From the NCBI GenBank assembly GCA_052148715.1, contig JBKQHQ010000065.1:1-20206 (forward strand): DNA of 20,206 bases, in the 5' to 3' direction. Shown in pieces: positions 13,513-20,206 of this stretch. Source of the stretch: JBKQHQ01 sp052148715. GTDB taxonomy: Bacteria > Pseudomonadota > Alphaproteobacteria > Rhizobiales > Xanthobacteraceae. Made by a program: the position numbers and the translations under genes. Numbering within the stretch: the stretch's first letter is position 1; every line of letters begins with the position of its first letter. The notes under the pieces are model-generated. The model had not been told where the DNA came from, made no database searches, and saw nothing but the letters and a program-made list of their open reading frames with translations.

Positions 13513-14712
13513 TTATTTCTTCTCCTTGCCCGGATCCTTCACCGCCTCGAAGGTCGCGAACTCGGTGTTGTAGAGCGCGCCGTTCACCCGCTCGACCTTG
13601 CGGATATAGATGTTCTGCACGATGTCGCGGGTCTCCGGATCGATCGAGATCGGGCCGCGCGGGCTCTCCCATGTCAGCCCTTTCATCGCCGCGATGACGG
13701 CGTCACCCTCGGTCTTCCCGCCGGTCTTCTTCAAGGCCTCATAGATCAGGTGCATGCCGTCGTAGCCGCCGACCGACATGAAGTTCGGCCGGAAGCCGAA
13801 ATCCTTCTCGAAGGCCGCGACATAGTCCTTGTTCATCGGCGAAGGATGCGAGGCCGAATACATGTGAGCCGTGACGGTACCGAGAACCTGATCACCCATC
13901 GCCGGGAGGACATCGTCGTCGGTCACGTCGCCGGGGCCGATGATCTTGATGCCGGCCTTGTCGAGCCCCCGCTCCACGTACTGTTTCATGAAAGTACCGC
14001 CCTGGCCCGCCATCACGAACACGAAGATCGCATCCGGCGCATCGTCGCGCGCCCGCTGCAGGAAGGGGGCAAAGTCGGGGTTGAGCATCGGCACCTTGAT
14101 CTCGTCGACGATTTGCCCGCCGTCCTTGCCATAGCGGTCCTTGAAGGCGCCTTGCGCGTCGGCCCCCGGCGCATAGTCGGAGACCACAGTCACGACCTTC
14201 TTGATGCCGTTCTGCGCCGCCCAATCGGCGATGATCACCGACGACTGCGGCAACGTGAAGCTCGTGCGCACGATATAAGGTGAGCGTTCGGTGATGATGG
14301 AGGTGCCGGCCGCCATCACCACCTCGGGGATCTTGGCCTGCGTGGCGAGCGGCGCAGCCGCCAGCGCGGTCGGCGTGACGCCGAAGCCGGCAATGAAGTC
14401 CACCTTGTCGTTGACGATGAGCTCCTGGGCAAGGCGCTTGGTGTTGTCGGGAACCGCAACGTCATCCTTTAGGATGATCTGAATCTTCTTGCCGGCGACG
14501 GTGTCGCCATGCTGCTGCATATAGAGGCGCACGGCCGCATCGACCTGCTTGCCGGTCGGAGCCTGCTGGCCGGTCATAGGCAAGATCAACCCGATCTTGA
14601 CCGTGTCCTGCGCCAAGGTCTCGTCGGGCATGAAAGCGGCCAAAGCCGCGAAGCCGACCAGCGCCAGCAACTCGGCGGCGCGCCAAGCCCTTGCCAGCCG
14701 GCTTCCGATCAT
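13513..14712 (-). CDS. ABC transporter substrate-binding protein, LivJ-like, paralogue 1
   Basis: 399 residues, a periplasmic type I binding protein of the branched-chain amino acid (HAAT) class. A signal peptide of about 34 residues ends ETLA before QDTVKIG. The mature part starts with the family strand VKIGLILPMTGQQAPTGKQ, followed by AAGTSIITERSPYIVRTSFT and later GPGDVTDDD. By hand alignment it is 85% identical (310/365) to the neighbouring paralogue over the mature region. The ATG at 14712 is used; a TTG 33 bases upstream only extends the signal region. It should deliver an organic acid, amide or aromatic compound to LivHMGF. The duplication points to two related ligands or conditions. 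Confidence 0.94.
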   Translation of the reverse strand: MIGSRLARAWRAAELLALVGFAALAAFMPDETLAQDTVKIGLILPMTGQQAPTGKQVDAAVRLYMQQHGDTVAGKKIQIILKDDVAVPDNTKRLAQELIVNDKVDFIAGFGVTPTALAAAPLATQAKIPEVVMAAGTSIITERSPYIVRTSFTLPQSSVIIADWAAQNGIKKVVTVVSDYAPGADAQGAFKDRYGKDGGQIVDEIKVPMLNPDFAPFLQRARDDAPDAIFVFVMAGQGGTFMKQYVERGLDKAGIKIIGPGDVTDDDVLPAMGDQVLGTVTAHMYSASHPSPMNKDYVAAFEKDFGFRPNFMSVGGYDGMHLIYEALKKTGGKTEGDAVIAAMKGLTWESPRGPISIDPETRDIVQNIYIRKVERVNGALYNTEFATFEAVKDPGKEKK

Positions 14713-14767
14713 GCTCGTCGTCCCCGATGCTGCGGTTCGCGGCAATGGCGCGCGGCGCGCCTTGGCG

Positions 14768-15955
14768 CTATTTCTTCTCTTTGGCCGGATCCTTCACGGC
14801 CTCGAAGGTTGCGAACTCTTGATTATAGAGCTGGCCGTTCACCTTCTCGACCTTGCGGATATAGATGTTCTGCACGATGTCGCGAGTTTCCGGATCGATC
14901 GAGATCGGACCGCGCGGGCTTTCCCACGCCATTCCCTTCATCGCGGCGATGAGCGCGTCGCCGTCGGTGTTGCCGCCGGTCTTCTGGAGCGCCGCGTAGA
15001 TCAGGTGCATACCGTCGTAGCCGCCGACCGACATAAAGTTCGGCCGGAAGTTATTGGCCTTCTCGAACGCGGCCACGTATTCCTTGTTCATCGGCGAGGG
15101 ATGCGAAGCCGAATACAGGTGCGCCGTGACGGTGCCGATCACCTGATCGCCCATGGAGGGGAGCAAATCGTCGTCGGTCACGTCGCCGGGGCCGATCACC
15201 TTGATGCCCGCCTGGTCGAGACCACGCTCGACGAATTGCTTCATGAACGTAGCGCCCTGCCCGGACGGAACGAAAACGAAGAGCGCATCAGGCGCGGCGT
15301 CTTTTGCGCGCTGCAGAAACGGCGCGAAGTCCGGATTGGCGAGCGGCACCTTAATCTCCTCGACGACCTGCCCGCCGGCCTTGGTGAAGCGGTCCCTGAA
15401 CGAGTTTTGCGCATCCCCGCCCGGCGCGTAGTCGGAGACCAGAGTGACGACCTTCTTGATGCCGTTCTTGGCCGCCCAGTCGGCAATGATCACGGAGGAC
15501 TGGGGCAGCGTGAAGCTGGTCCGCACGATATACGGTGAGCGCTCGGTGATGATGGAGGTGCCAGCCGCCATGACCACCTCGGGAACCTTGCCCTGCGTGG
15601 CCAGTGGGGCCGCCGCCAATGCGGCCGGCGTCACGCCGAAGCCGGCGACAAAGCTCACCTTGTCGTTGACGATAAGCTCTTGGGCGATGCGCTTGGTGTT
15701 GTCCGGGACCGCGCCGTCGTCCTTGAGAATGACCTCGATCTTCTTCCCGGCGACGGTGTCGCCATGCTGCTGCACGTAGAGGCGAACCGCGGCGTCGATC
15801 TGCTTGCCGGTGGAGGCCTGCTGCCCGGTCATTGGCAGGATCAGGCCGACCTTCACGGCGTCCTGCGCCAGCGCATGGGGCGCACCGAATAGTGCCCCCG
15901 CCAGCACGGCCAAACCGCCGGCCAGCACACCTCTTCTTTGCCTATTCTGAACCAT
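14768..15955 (-). CDS. ABC transporter substrate-binding protein, LivJ-like, paralogue 2
   Basis: 395 residues, first gene of the transporter operon. The signal peptide carries a twin-arginine-like stretch (NRQRRGVLAGG) before a hydrophobic core and ends HALA before QDAVKVG; Sec or Tat export cannot be decided. The mature protein aligns without gaps to paralogue 1 with 55 differences in 365 positions. Differences include D/S at KV(D/S)F, V/G at KDD(V/G)AV, and a cluster at ADAQGAFKDRYGKD versus GDAQNSFRDRFTKA; the segment ERSPYIVRTSFTLPQ is invariant. GGGAGAGG precedes the ATG at 15955. The gap to paralogue 1 is only 55 bp, so the pair is co-transcribed and arose by tandem duplication. Confidence 0.94.
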   Translation of the reverse strand: MVQNRQRRGVLAGGLAVLAGALFGAPHALAQDAVKVGLILPMTGQQASTGKQIDAAVRLYVQQHGDTVAGKKIEVILKDDGAVPDNTKRIAQELIVNDKVSFVAGFGVTPAALAAAPLATQGKVPEVVMAAGTSIITERSPYIVRTSFTLPQSSVIIADWAAKNGIKKVVTLVSDYAPGGDAQNSFRDRFTKAGGQVVEEIKVPLANPDFAPFLQRAKDAAPDALFVFVPSGQGATFMKQFVERGLDQAGIKVIGPGDVTDDDLLPSMGDQVIGTVTAHLYSASHPSPMNKEYVAAFEKANNFRPNFMSVGGYDGMHLIYAALQKTGGNTDGDALIAAMKGMAWESPRGPISIDPETRDIVQNIYIRKVEKVNGQLYNQEFATFEAVKDPAKEKK

Positions 15956-16002
15956 TTTCCTCTCCCGTTGCGGGTCGATTTTGCGAGCGATATTGCGCAA
16001 AA

Positions 16003-16022
16003 CGGCACGTCGATCCGTGCCG
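16003..16022. promoter_or_regulatory. Palindrome in the leader of the transporter operon
   Basis: CGGCACG-TCGATC-CGTGCCG is a 7-bp perfect palindrome with a 6-base centre, 48 bp upstream of the first binding-protein start. It could be a regulator operator or a leader hairpin. The rest of the 229-bp gap (15956-16184) shows no gene and no convincing sigma-70 promoter; a second palindrome, TTGCGCAA, lies near 15994. Confidence 0.35.
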
Positions 16023-16184
16023 CGTTGCGTTGCCTGATAAGGCTGGCCCCCGGGGCCTTTTAATGGAACCCGGTCAAGATTGCCAATTGGTACAGAGGCT
16101 GCAGCGCGCGTTCTTACCCCCCGTTGCCGCCCCTCCCACTGCCCGCCAAGCGCTGGCCACCGAATCCCATTTCGAGGACGGGAG

Positions 16185-17323
16185 CTACCAGAATTGTCGG
16201 GAGGCGATCCGCGCGCCCTCGGATAGCGCCGCGAGCTTCGCCCACACCACGTCCGGGTCGACGGCCGCCTGTCCAACCCAAGTGCCGTAGCCGCAATCGC
16301 TGCCGGCGACGACGTTTTCGCGCCCGACGAGCTTGGCGTAACGCGCGATGCGCTGCGCTATCACTTCCGGATGCTCGATGAAGTTCGACTTGGATTCGAT
16401 GACGCCGGGGATGAGGATCTTGCCGGCGGGCAGCTTGAGCCGCTCGAACAGCGTCCATTCGTGGGCGTGGCGCGGATTGGCGGCTTCGAACGAGATCGCA
16501 TTGGGCCGTGCCAGAAACACAATGTCGAGGATGTCCGCGACCGGCACGTCGTAATGATGCGGGCCCTCGTAATTGCCCCAGCACAGATGCATGCGCAATT
16601 GCTCGGGCGCGATACCGGCGAGCGCATGATTGAGCGCCTCCACGTGCATGCGCGCGCGCTTGCGGAATTCTTCCAGGCTCAGATCGGCGTACTGGATGTG
16701 GCGGCCCATGGCGAGATCCGGGCAATCGATCTGCAGCACCACGCCGGCCTTGGCGATCGTTTCGTATTCGTGCCGCATCGCCTCGGCAATGGCGAAAAGA
16801 TAGGCTTCGGCGCTCGGATAGTGGTCGTTACGGAAGAACAGCGAGACGACGCCGGGCGAGGCCGCGCTCATGAACGCCTCGGCGCCACTACCCGCCAGAG
16901 CGCCCTTCAGGTTAGCGACATCCGTCTTCGCCGCCTGCGCATCGCGCACGCTGATCGGCGCGTTGCAGGCGGGGTTTTCCGGCGCGAGCGGCCGGGATCG
17001 CCGAATACCCGCTTGGCCAGGTTCGGGAAATCCGCCAAATCTTGGTACACGAAGGAATTGCCGGTGCCGCCGAAGCCGTTGAGCCGGTCCTTTACGTAGG
17101 TGGCATAGCTCGGCTTCGACATCTCGCCGTCATTGACGAGGTCGATGCCGGCATCGAGCTGCTTGCGCACCACCGCCGCGACCGCCGCGCGGATCATGTC
17201 AGCGAGCGCGAAGGGCTCGACCGGCACACCTTCCTCCTTGGCGTACATGACCTTGATCAGATCGTCCGGACGCGGAAGGCTGCCGGTGTGCGTCGTCAAA
17301 AACCGCTGCGTGCTGCGTTGCAT
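16185..17323 (-). pseudogene. Core MetE-like (cobalamin-independent methionine synthase family) gene with one-base frameshift
   Basis: Two overlapping frames together give one protein of about 379 residues. The upstream part (ATG 17323, GGGGCG 6 bases before it) carries THTGSLPRPDDL, DGEMSKPSYATYVKDRLNGFGG and VFGDPGRSRRKTP. The downstream part begins in another frame with ACNAPISVRDAQAAKTD and ends at 16185. Restoring one base to the G-run at 16971-16974 joins them as RRKTP-ACNAPIS and makes the span 1140 bases. The zinc ligands of MetE are all present downstream: His and Cys in MHLCWG, Glu in ISFEAANP, Cys in GSDCGYG. Such short MetE-like proteins lack the N-terminal half of MetE and are presumed methyltransferases with unclear acceptors. 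The shift may be a real inactivation or a sequencing error in a homopolymer. Confidence 0.85.
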
Positions 17324-17525
17324 GATGCGCCCCAAAGCCTCGATCGCTTGGCCACACCTTACCCTGAACTAGGCGTAGCGACCAACCCGGCGGCGAAACG
17401 ACGGGACTTGCCGCAACCTCGCGGTAATCGCTGGCGGAGCTCCGCCTTGCCAAAAAGCTCGGAGCCGCTACTTTGCATGCGAACCATCTGGTCGCGTTCT
17501 CGGCTGTGGACCTTGGGGGGCTTTG

Positions 17526-18029
17526 ATGAATCGATTGACATTGGGGCTGCTTGCCGCCGCATTGGCGCTTATGGGCGCTGCATCCAAGGCGCAAGAAACG
17601 GGCAACCGCATCAGCGCCGGGCTCGTCGCCGATGAGCTGCGGGACTTGGGCTACTCGGCCAAGATCGATCAGGACGAGAGTGGCGACCCGCGCGTGAATA
17701 CCAAGGTCGACGGCTATGACTGGTCGGTCTATTTCTACGATTGCGGCACCGGCCCTCTCGCCGAGCGCACCTGCGTCAGCTTCCAGTTCTACTCGGGCTA
17801 CAACGTGGCAAAAACATTCCCCCAGCAGACCATCAACAAGTGGAATACCGAAAAGCGCTACGCCAAAGCCTACACCTATGTGCAGCGGGACCGCACCAAC
17901 AACGCACGTATCGAAGTCGACGTGCTGATGGAGGGTACCGGCGCCGATCCCAAGCAAGCATTTCGCGCCTATTTCACAAAAATGAAGAACGCTGCAGAAG
18001 CCTTCCGCAAGGCCATCGACTTCAAGTAG
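17526..18029 (+). CDS. Secreted YbjN-domain protein
   Basis: 167 residues with a clear Sec signal peptide (about 1-22, ending SKAQE). The mature part matches the YbjN pattern: an N-terminal helix ISAGLVADELRDLGYSAKID, strands SVYFYDC and CVSFQFYSGY, and the block INKWNTEKRYAKAYTY typical of this domain. Two cysteines (in YFYDCGTG and ERTCVSF) could form a periplasmic disulfide. YbjN proteins share a fold with type III secretion chaperones, but their function here is unknown. The ATG at 17526 follows a GGGGGG run. It is divergent from the MetE-like gene and overlaps the end of the MarR-type gene by 8 bases tail to tail. Confidence 0.85.
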   Translation: MNRLTLGLLAAALALMGAASKAQETGNRISAGLVADELRDLGYSAKIDQDESGDPRVNTKVDGYDWSVYFYDCGTGPLAERTCVSFQFYSGYNVAKTFPQQTINKWNTEKRYAKAYTYVQRDRTNNARIEVDVLMEGTGADPKQAFRAYFTKMKNAAEAFRKAIDFK

Positions 18030-18666
18030 CCCGCTTCCGAAACCTCACGGCCACCGTTGCGCGGCGGCGGGTCCGCGGCGCAATCGGCGTACGCGAGGCC
18101 GCGACCAGGCGCGCGAGCTCCCGCGTCGAGGGAATGCGGTGCCGCTTGCCGGTTGCGGAGGCTTCGTCGCGCGCAAGGTTTTCGAGCATCAGGAGAAGCG
18201 TCCTGCGGGTCGCCGCAATGTCCGGCGCGCTGACGCCGCGCACCGCAATCTCGTTAACCTCCTCGGCAAGCGGGACGAGCTTGCTTTTCAGCGCCCTCCC
18301 CTTCGGCGTCAGGAAGACGTAAACCTTCCGACGGCTTGCGGGCAGTTGCCGACGCGTGATGTAACCAAGCTTCTCCATCGCGTTGAGCGCCGAATAGGTG
18401 GTCGGCTCCATCAGCCCGGCCTGCTCGCTCAACTCGCGCTGCGTCAAGCCGTCGGTCTCCCAAAGAATGCGCAGGAATGTCCAATGGCCGATCGACACCG
18501 AGTGCTGCGTCAGCCGCATCTGCAGCGCGCGCAACAGGGCCCGCGTGCCGTCCTTGACGAGATGCGCCAAGCGGTCATTGGGAACCGCTTCGCGCCAATG
18601 GCGCAAAATGGCCTCGGTGCCGGCCGCGGCTGCAGAGGATTTCGATCGACGCACAATCTTTTCCAT
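18022..18666 (-). CDS. MarR-family transcriptional regulator
   Basis: 214 residues, longer than the usual ~150 because of N- and C-terminal basic extensions. The core winged-helix domain runs about 32-150: RALLRALQMRLTQHSVSIGHWTFLRIL, the helix-turn-helix LTQRELSEQAGLMEPTTYSALNAMEKLGYI, and the wing RRQLPASRRKVYVFLTPKGRAL. The C-terminal tail is Arg-rich (APRTRRRATVAVRFRKRAT). The ATG at 18666 is preferred, with AGGTG just upstream; a start at 18678 is possible. MarR proteins often sense aromatic acids. Its gene follows the Pht4-like gene on the same strand with only a palindromic repeat between, so it may regulate that gene. Confidence 0.9.
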   Translation of the reverse strand: MEKIVRRSKSSAAAAGTEAILRHWREAVPNDRLAHLVKDGTRALLRALQMRLTQHSVSIGHWTFLRILWETDGLTQRELSEQAGLMEPTTYSALNAMEKLGYITRRQLPASRRKVYVFLTPKGRALKSKLVPLAEEVNEIAVRGVSAPDIAATRRTLLLMLENLARDEASATGKRHRIPSTRELARLVAASRTPIAPRTRRRATVAVRFRKRAT

Positions 18667-18678
18667 CTCACCTGACAT

Positions 18679-18846
18679 GTAGGGTGGGCAAAGGCGGCCA
18701 CGACGCGTTGATTGACGCACCGCGCTTCGTCCGCCGTGCCCACGCGATCTGCCAATGGCACATGCGGAAGGGCTTCATCGCGTGGGCACGGCGGAATGCG
18801 CGCCCTGCCGATGCCCTGAGGTCTCGGCCGCCTTTGCCCACCCTAC
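18679..18846. repeat. Four-arm palindromic repeat, GTAGGGTGGGC family, copy 2
   Basis: Perfect 21-bp outer arms (18679-18699 and 18826-18846; beginning GTAGGGTGGGCAAAGGCGG) enclose perfect 18-bp inner arms CCGCCGTGCCCACGCGAT (18731-18748) and ATCGCGTGGGCACGGCGG (18777-18794). Arms alternate in orientation, the same layout as the GTTGGGTTA family. The element fills nearly the whole gap between the Pht4-like stop (18862) and the MarR-type start (18666), so any MarR promoter must lie in or across it. Confidence 0.9.
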
Positions 18847-18861
18847 GCTGCGCCTTTGTCA

Positions 18862-20082
18862 TCAGTTTAATCCGATCTGGTGTTGCAGCGCGATCTCTCT
18901 CTGCTCGCGCGCCGACTCGAGCATCGCCAAACACACTTCCATCGTTGCCATGCCCCATTCCCCGCTATGGCCCGGCGGGCGGCTGTGGACGATCGCGGCG
19001 TACAATTCATCGATCACCTCCGAACGCGGCACGGCGGGCGGGTCCAGGGCATCGAGCCGTGCGTCCGTGTCGTCATAGATCATGACGCCGCGCGGCAACG
19101 GACGCAGGTCCGCCCGCTCGCAGGAGGCGATCACCACGCCGAAATGTTGGTGCCACCGCTCGCTTGCCGCAGAGGAAGGCGGCGCGGGGTAATCAATCCC
19201 CCCATAGTTGCGGCCGCTCTTGAGCTTGAACTCCGCGTCCGGCGTGCCGGCGCGCGCGAGCGCCCGGCGGGCGGCGCCGTAGCCTGATGGGTGCTTGCGC
19301 TCCCCACTTTCCCCGAGCCACTCGCAAAGCTCATCGGAATCGAAATGGGCGTAGCCGCTATAGGTCAGCGAGGCGGAGACGCCGTCGGCGAAGGTGAGCC
19401 AAGCGTTGTATGCGCCTTCGGTCGGACGCTCCCGATCCCAGGCGCCGACCGCGGCGCGAACGCTGCGCACGCGGCCGCCGCCGATCAGCCGCACCACGTC
19501 GACCTGATGCGGGGCTTGGTTGAAGATGACCCCACCGCCTTGCGCGGTCACAAGCTCTTCAGGTCGGCGCGGGCGGTAGAGAAAGTCCGTGTAGTTGAGC
19601 GCGGTGATCATCCGCAAGCGCCCGAAGGTACCGCCTGCAACGAGCGCGCGCGTGCGCCCGGTCGGTGCATCGAAACTGTGGCTGTGCCCGACGATCAAAT
19701 ACACGCCCGCGCGGCGCGCCGCCTCGATCATCGCCTGACACTGCGCGAGCGTGAGCGCCATCGGCTTCTCGACGAGGACGTGCTTGCCATTGTCGGCCGC
19801 GGCCACGACATTGTCGGCATGGAATTGATGCGGCGTTGCGATGTAGACCGCCTCAACCGCGCGATCGCGGCACAGTTCGTCGACCGTTGCGTAGGCCGTG
19901 GTCGCGCGAAAATCCCGGCCGAAGCGCGCGCGCGCTTCCGGGCGCGGGTCAGCGCCGGCCACCACCTCAACCAACGGATGCCGCGCGAAGGTGGGCAGCA
20001 TCAGGCTGAAGGCGCGACCCAATCCGGCGATGCCAAGGCGCAGCCGTCGCTCACTCACGGGCGTCGCCCAGCGTTGGCGCAC
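18862..20082 (-). CDS. Gfo/Idh/MocA dehydrogenase, phthalate dihydrodiol dehydrogenase (Pht4)-like
   Basis: 406 residues, two-domain Gfo/Idh/MocA oxidoreductase. The N-terminal Rossmann domain has GIAGLG (17-22), YIATPHQFHADNV and VEKPMAL with K106. The C-terminal domain has NYTDFLYRPRRPEEL, QGGGVIFNQAPHQVDVVRLIGG (HQVDVVR at 192-198), WDRERPTEGAYNAW and SYSGYAHFDSDELCEW-type blocks (LTYSGYAHFDSDELC). These recall phthalate 4,5-cis-dihydrodiol dehydrogenase (Pht4, about 410 residues), which oxidises the dihydrodiol with NAD. Two GTG starts compete (20082 and 20058); the first has a GAGCGGA upstream, the second gives a tighter N-terminus. A Pht5-like gene in the same window supports an aromatic-acid role, but no oxygenase is present. 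Other sugar- or inositol-type substrates are not excluded. Confidence 0.85.
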   Translation of the reverse strand: MRQRWATPVSERRLRLGIAGLGRAFSLMLPTFARHPLVEVVAGADPRPEARARFGRDFRATTAYATVDELCRDRAVEAVYIATPHQFHADNVVAAADNGKHVLVEKPMALTLAQCQAMIEAARRAGVYLIVGHSHSFDAPTGRTRALVAGGTFGRLRMITALNYTDFLYRPRRPEELVTAQGGGVIFNQAPHQVDVVRLIGGGRVRSVRAAVGAWDRERPTEGAYNAWLTFADGVSASLTYSGYAHFDSDELCEWLGESGERKHPSGYGAARRALARAGTPDAEFKLKSGRNYGGIDYPAPPSSAASERWHQHFGVVIASCERADLRPLPRGVMIYDDTDARLDALDPPAVPRSEVIDELYAAIVHSRPPGHSGEWGMATMEVCLAMLESAREQREIALQHQIGLN

Positions 20083-20158
20083 GTTCCGCTCAGTTTGCCG
20101 CGTCCCTCACAATGAAGGGGCAGAGCGACCGCACAACGATCGCAGTGCAGATTCTTTA

Positions 20159-20204
20159 CCTCCCCCCTCGTGGGGGAGGTCGGCTCATGCAGCTTGCTGC
20201 ATGA
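20159..20204. repeat. Palindromic repeat at right edge, inverted copy of the left-edge element
   Basis: Two adjacent hairpins: CCTCCCCC/GGGGGAGG (20159-20166 and 20172-20179) and TCATGCAG-CTTG-CTGCATGA (20185-20204). The order and the linking GGTCG match the complement of 145-193. It probably continues beyond the window. It lies upstream of the Pht4-like gene, about 77 bp before its first start. Confidence 0.75.
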
Positions 20205-20206
20205 AG

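Noticed and set aside
14549..15538. 329-residue open frame antisense to the two substrate-binding proteins
   Set aside because: Mirror frame; a similar shadow recurs antisense to both paralogues, as expected from their similarity. No start context or domain.
16040..16085. Possible sigma-54 or sigma-70 promoter (TTGGCAATCTTGACC on the minus strand) for the transporter operon
   Set aside because: Spacing does not fit the -24/-12 pattern, and the best -10 for a sigma-70 reading matches only about half the consensus.

Overview
The window is GC-rich and densely coded, with long antisense shadow frames. It looks like an alphaproteobacterial chromosome of the Hyphomicrobiales (Bradyrhizobium/Xanthobacteraceae type). 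That placement rests on gene families and on the style of the intergenic palindromic repeats, not on any marker gene. No rRNA, tRNA, CRISPR, prophage or insertion-sequence gene is visible.

Layout. (A) 220-4091: an IclR-type regulator faces a tight forward operon of a PdxA-like dehydrogenase, a PanB-like protein and an alpha/beta hydrolase. All three enzymes keep their fold signatures but differ from the textbook family at catalytic or substrate-binding positions. (B) 4270-6968: a cytoplasmic 4,5-dihydroxyphthalate-decarboxylase-like protein, a small Cys-ended protein and a zinc-dependent medium-chain dehydrogenase. (C) 7070-9586 (minus strand): a Spy/CpxP-like periplasmic protein, an OmpR-family response regulator and a histidine kinase, preceded by an exact GTAAA-N5-GTAAA CpxR-type box. 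(D) 9839-15955 (minus strand): a complete branched-chain-amino-acid-type (HAAT) ABC importer with two tandem substrate-binding proteins, about 85% identical in the mature part, then livH, livM, livG and livF. (E) 16185-17323: a core MetE-like methyltransferase gene broken by a one-base frameshift in a homopolymer. (F) 17526-20082: a secreted YbjN-like protein, a convergent MarR-type regulator and a Gfo/Idh/MocA dehydrogenase resembling phthalate dihydrodiol dehydrogenase (Pht4).

Working together (inference): regions A, B, D and F read as an accessory catabolic locus for an organic acid, possibly aromatic or phthalate-like. It has an importer with two paralogous receptors, Pht4-like and Pht5-like enzymes, a PdxA-family dehydrogenase (the fold also used by terephthalate dihydrodiol dehydrogenases), a PanB/isocitrate-lyase-fold enzyme, a hydrolase, and IclR and MarR regulators. 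No ring-hydroxylating oxygenase is present, so the substrate is open. Region C is an independent envelope-stress module.

Most intergenic gaps are filled by palindromic repeats of at least four families. Two families share a four-arm design (alternating + - + - arms), and one copy supplies the last residues and the stop codon of livF.
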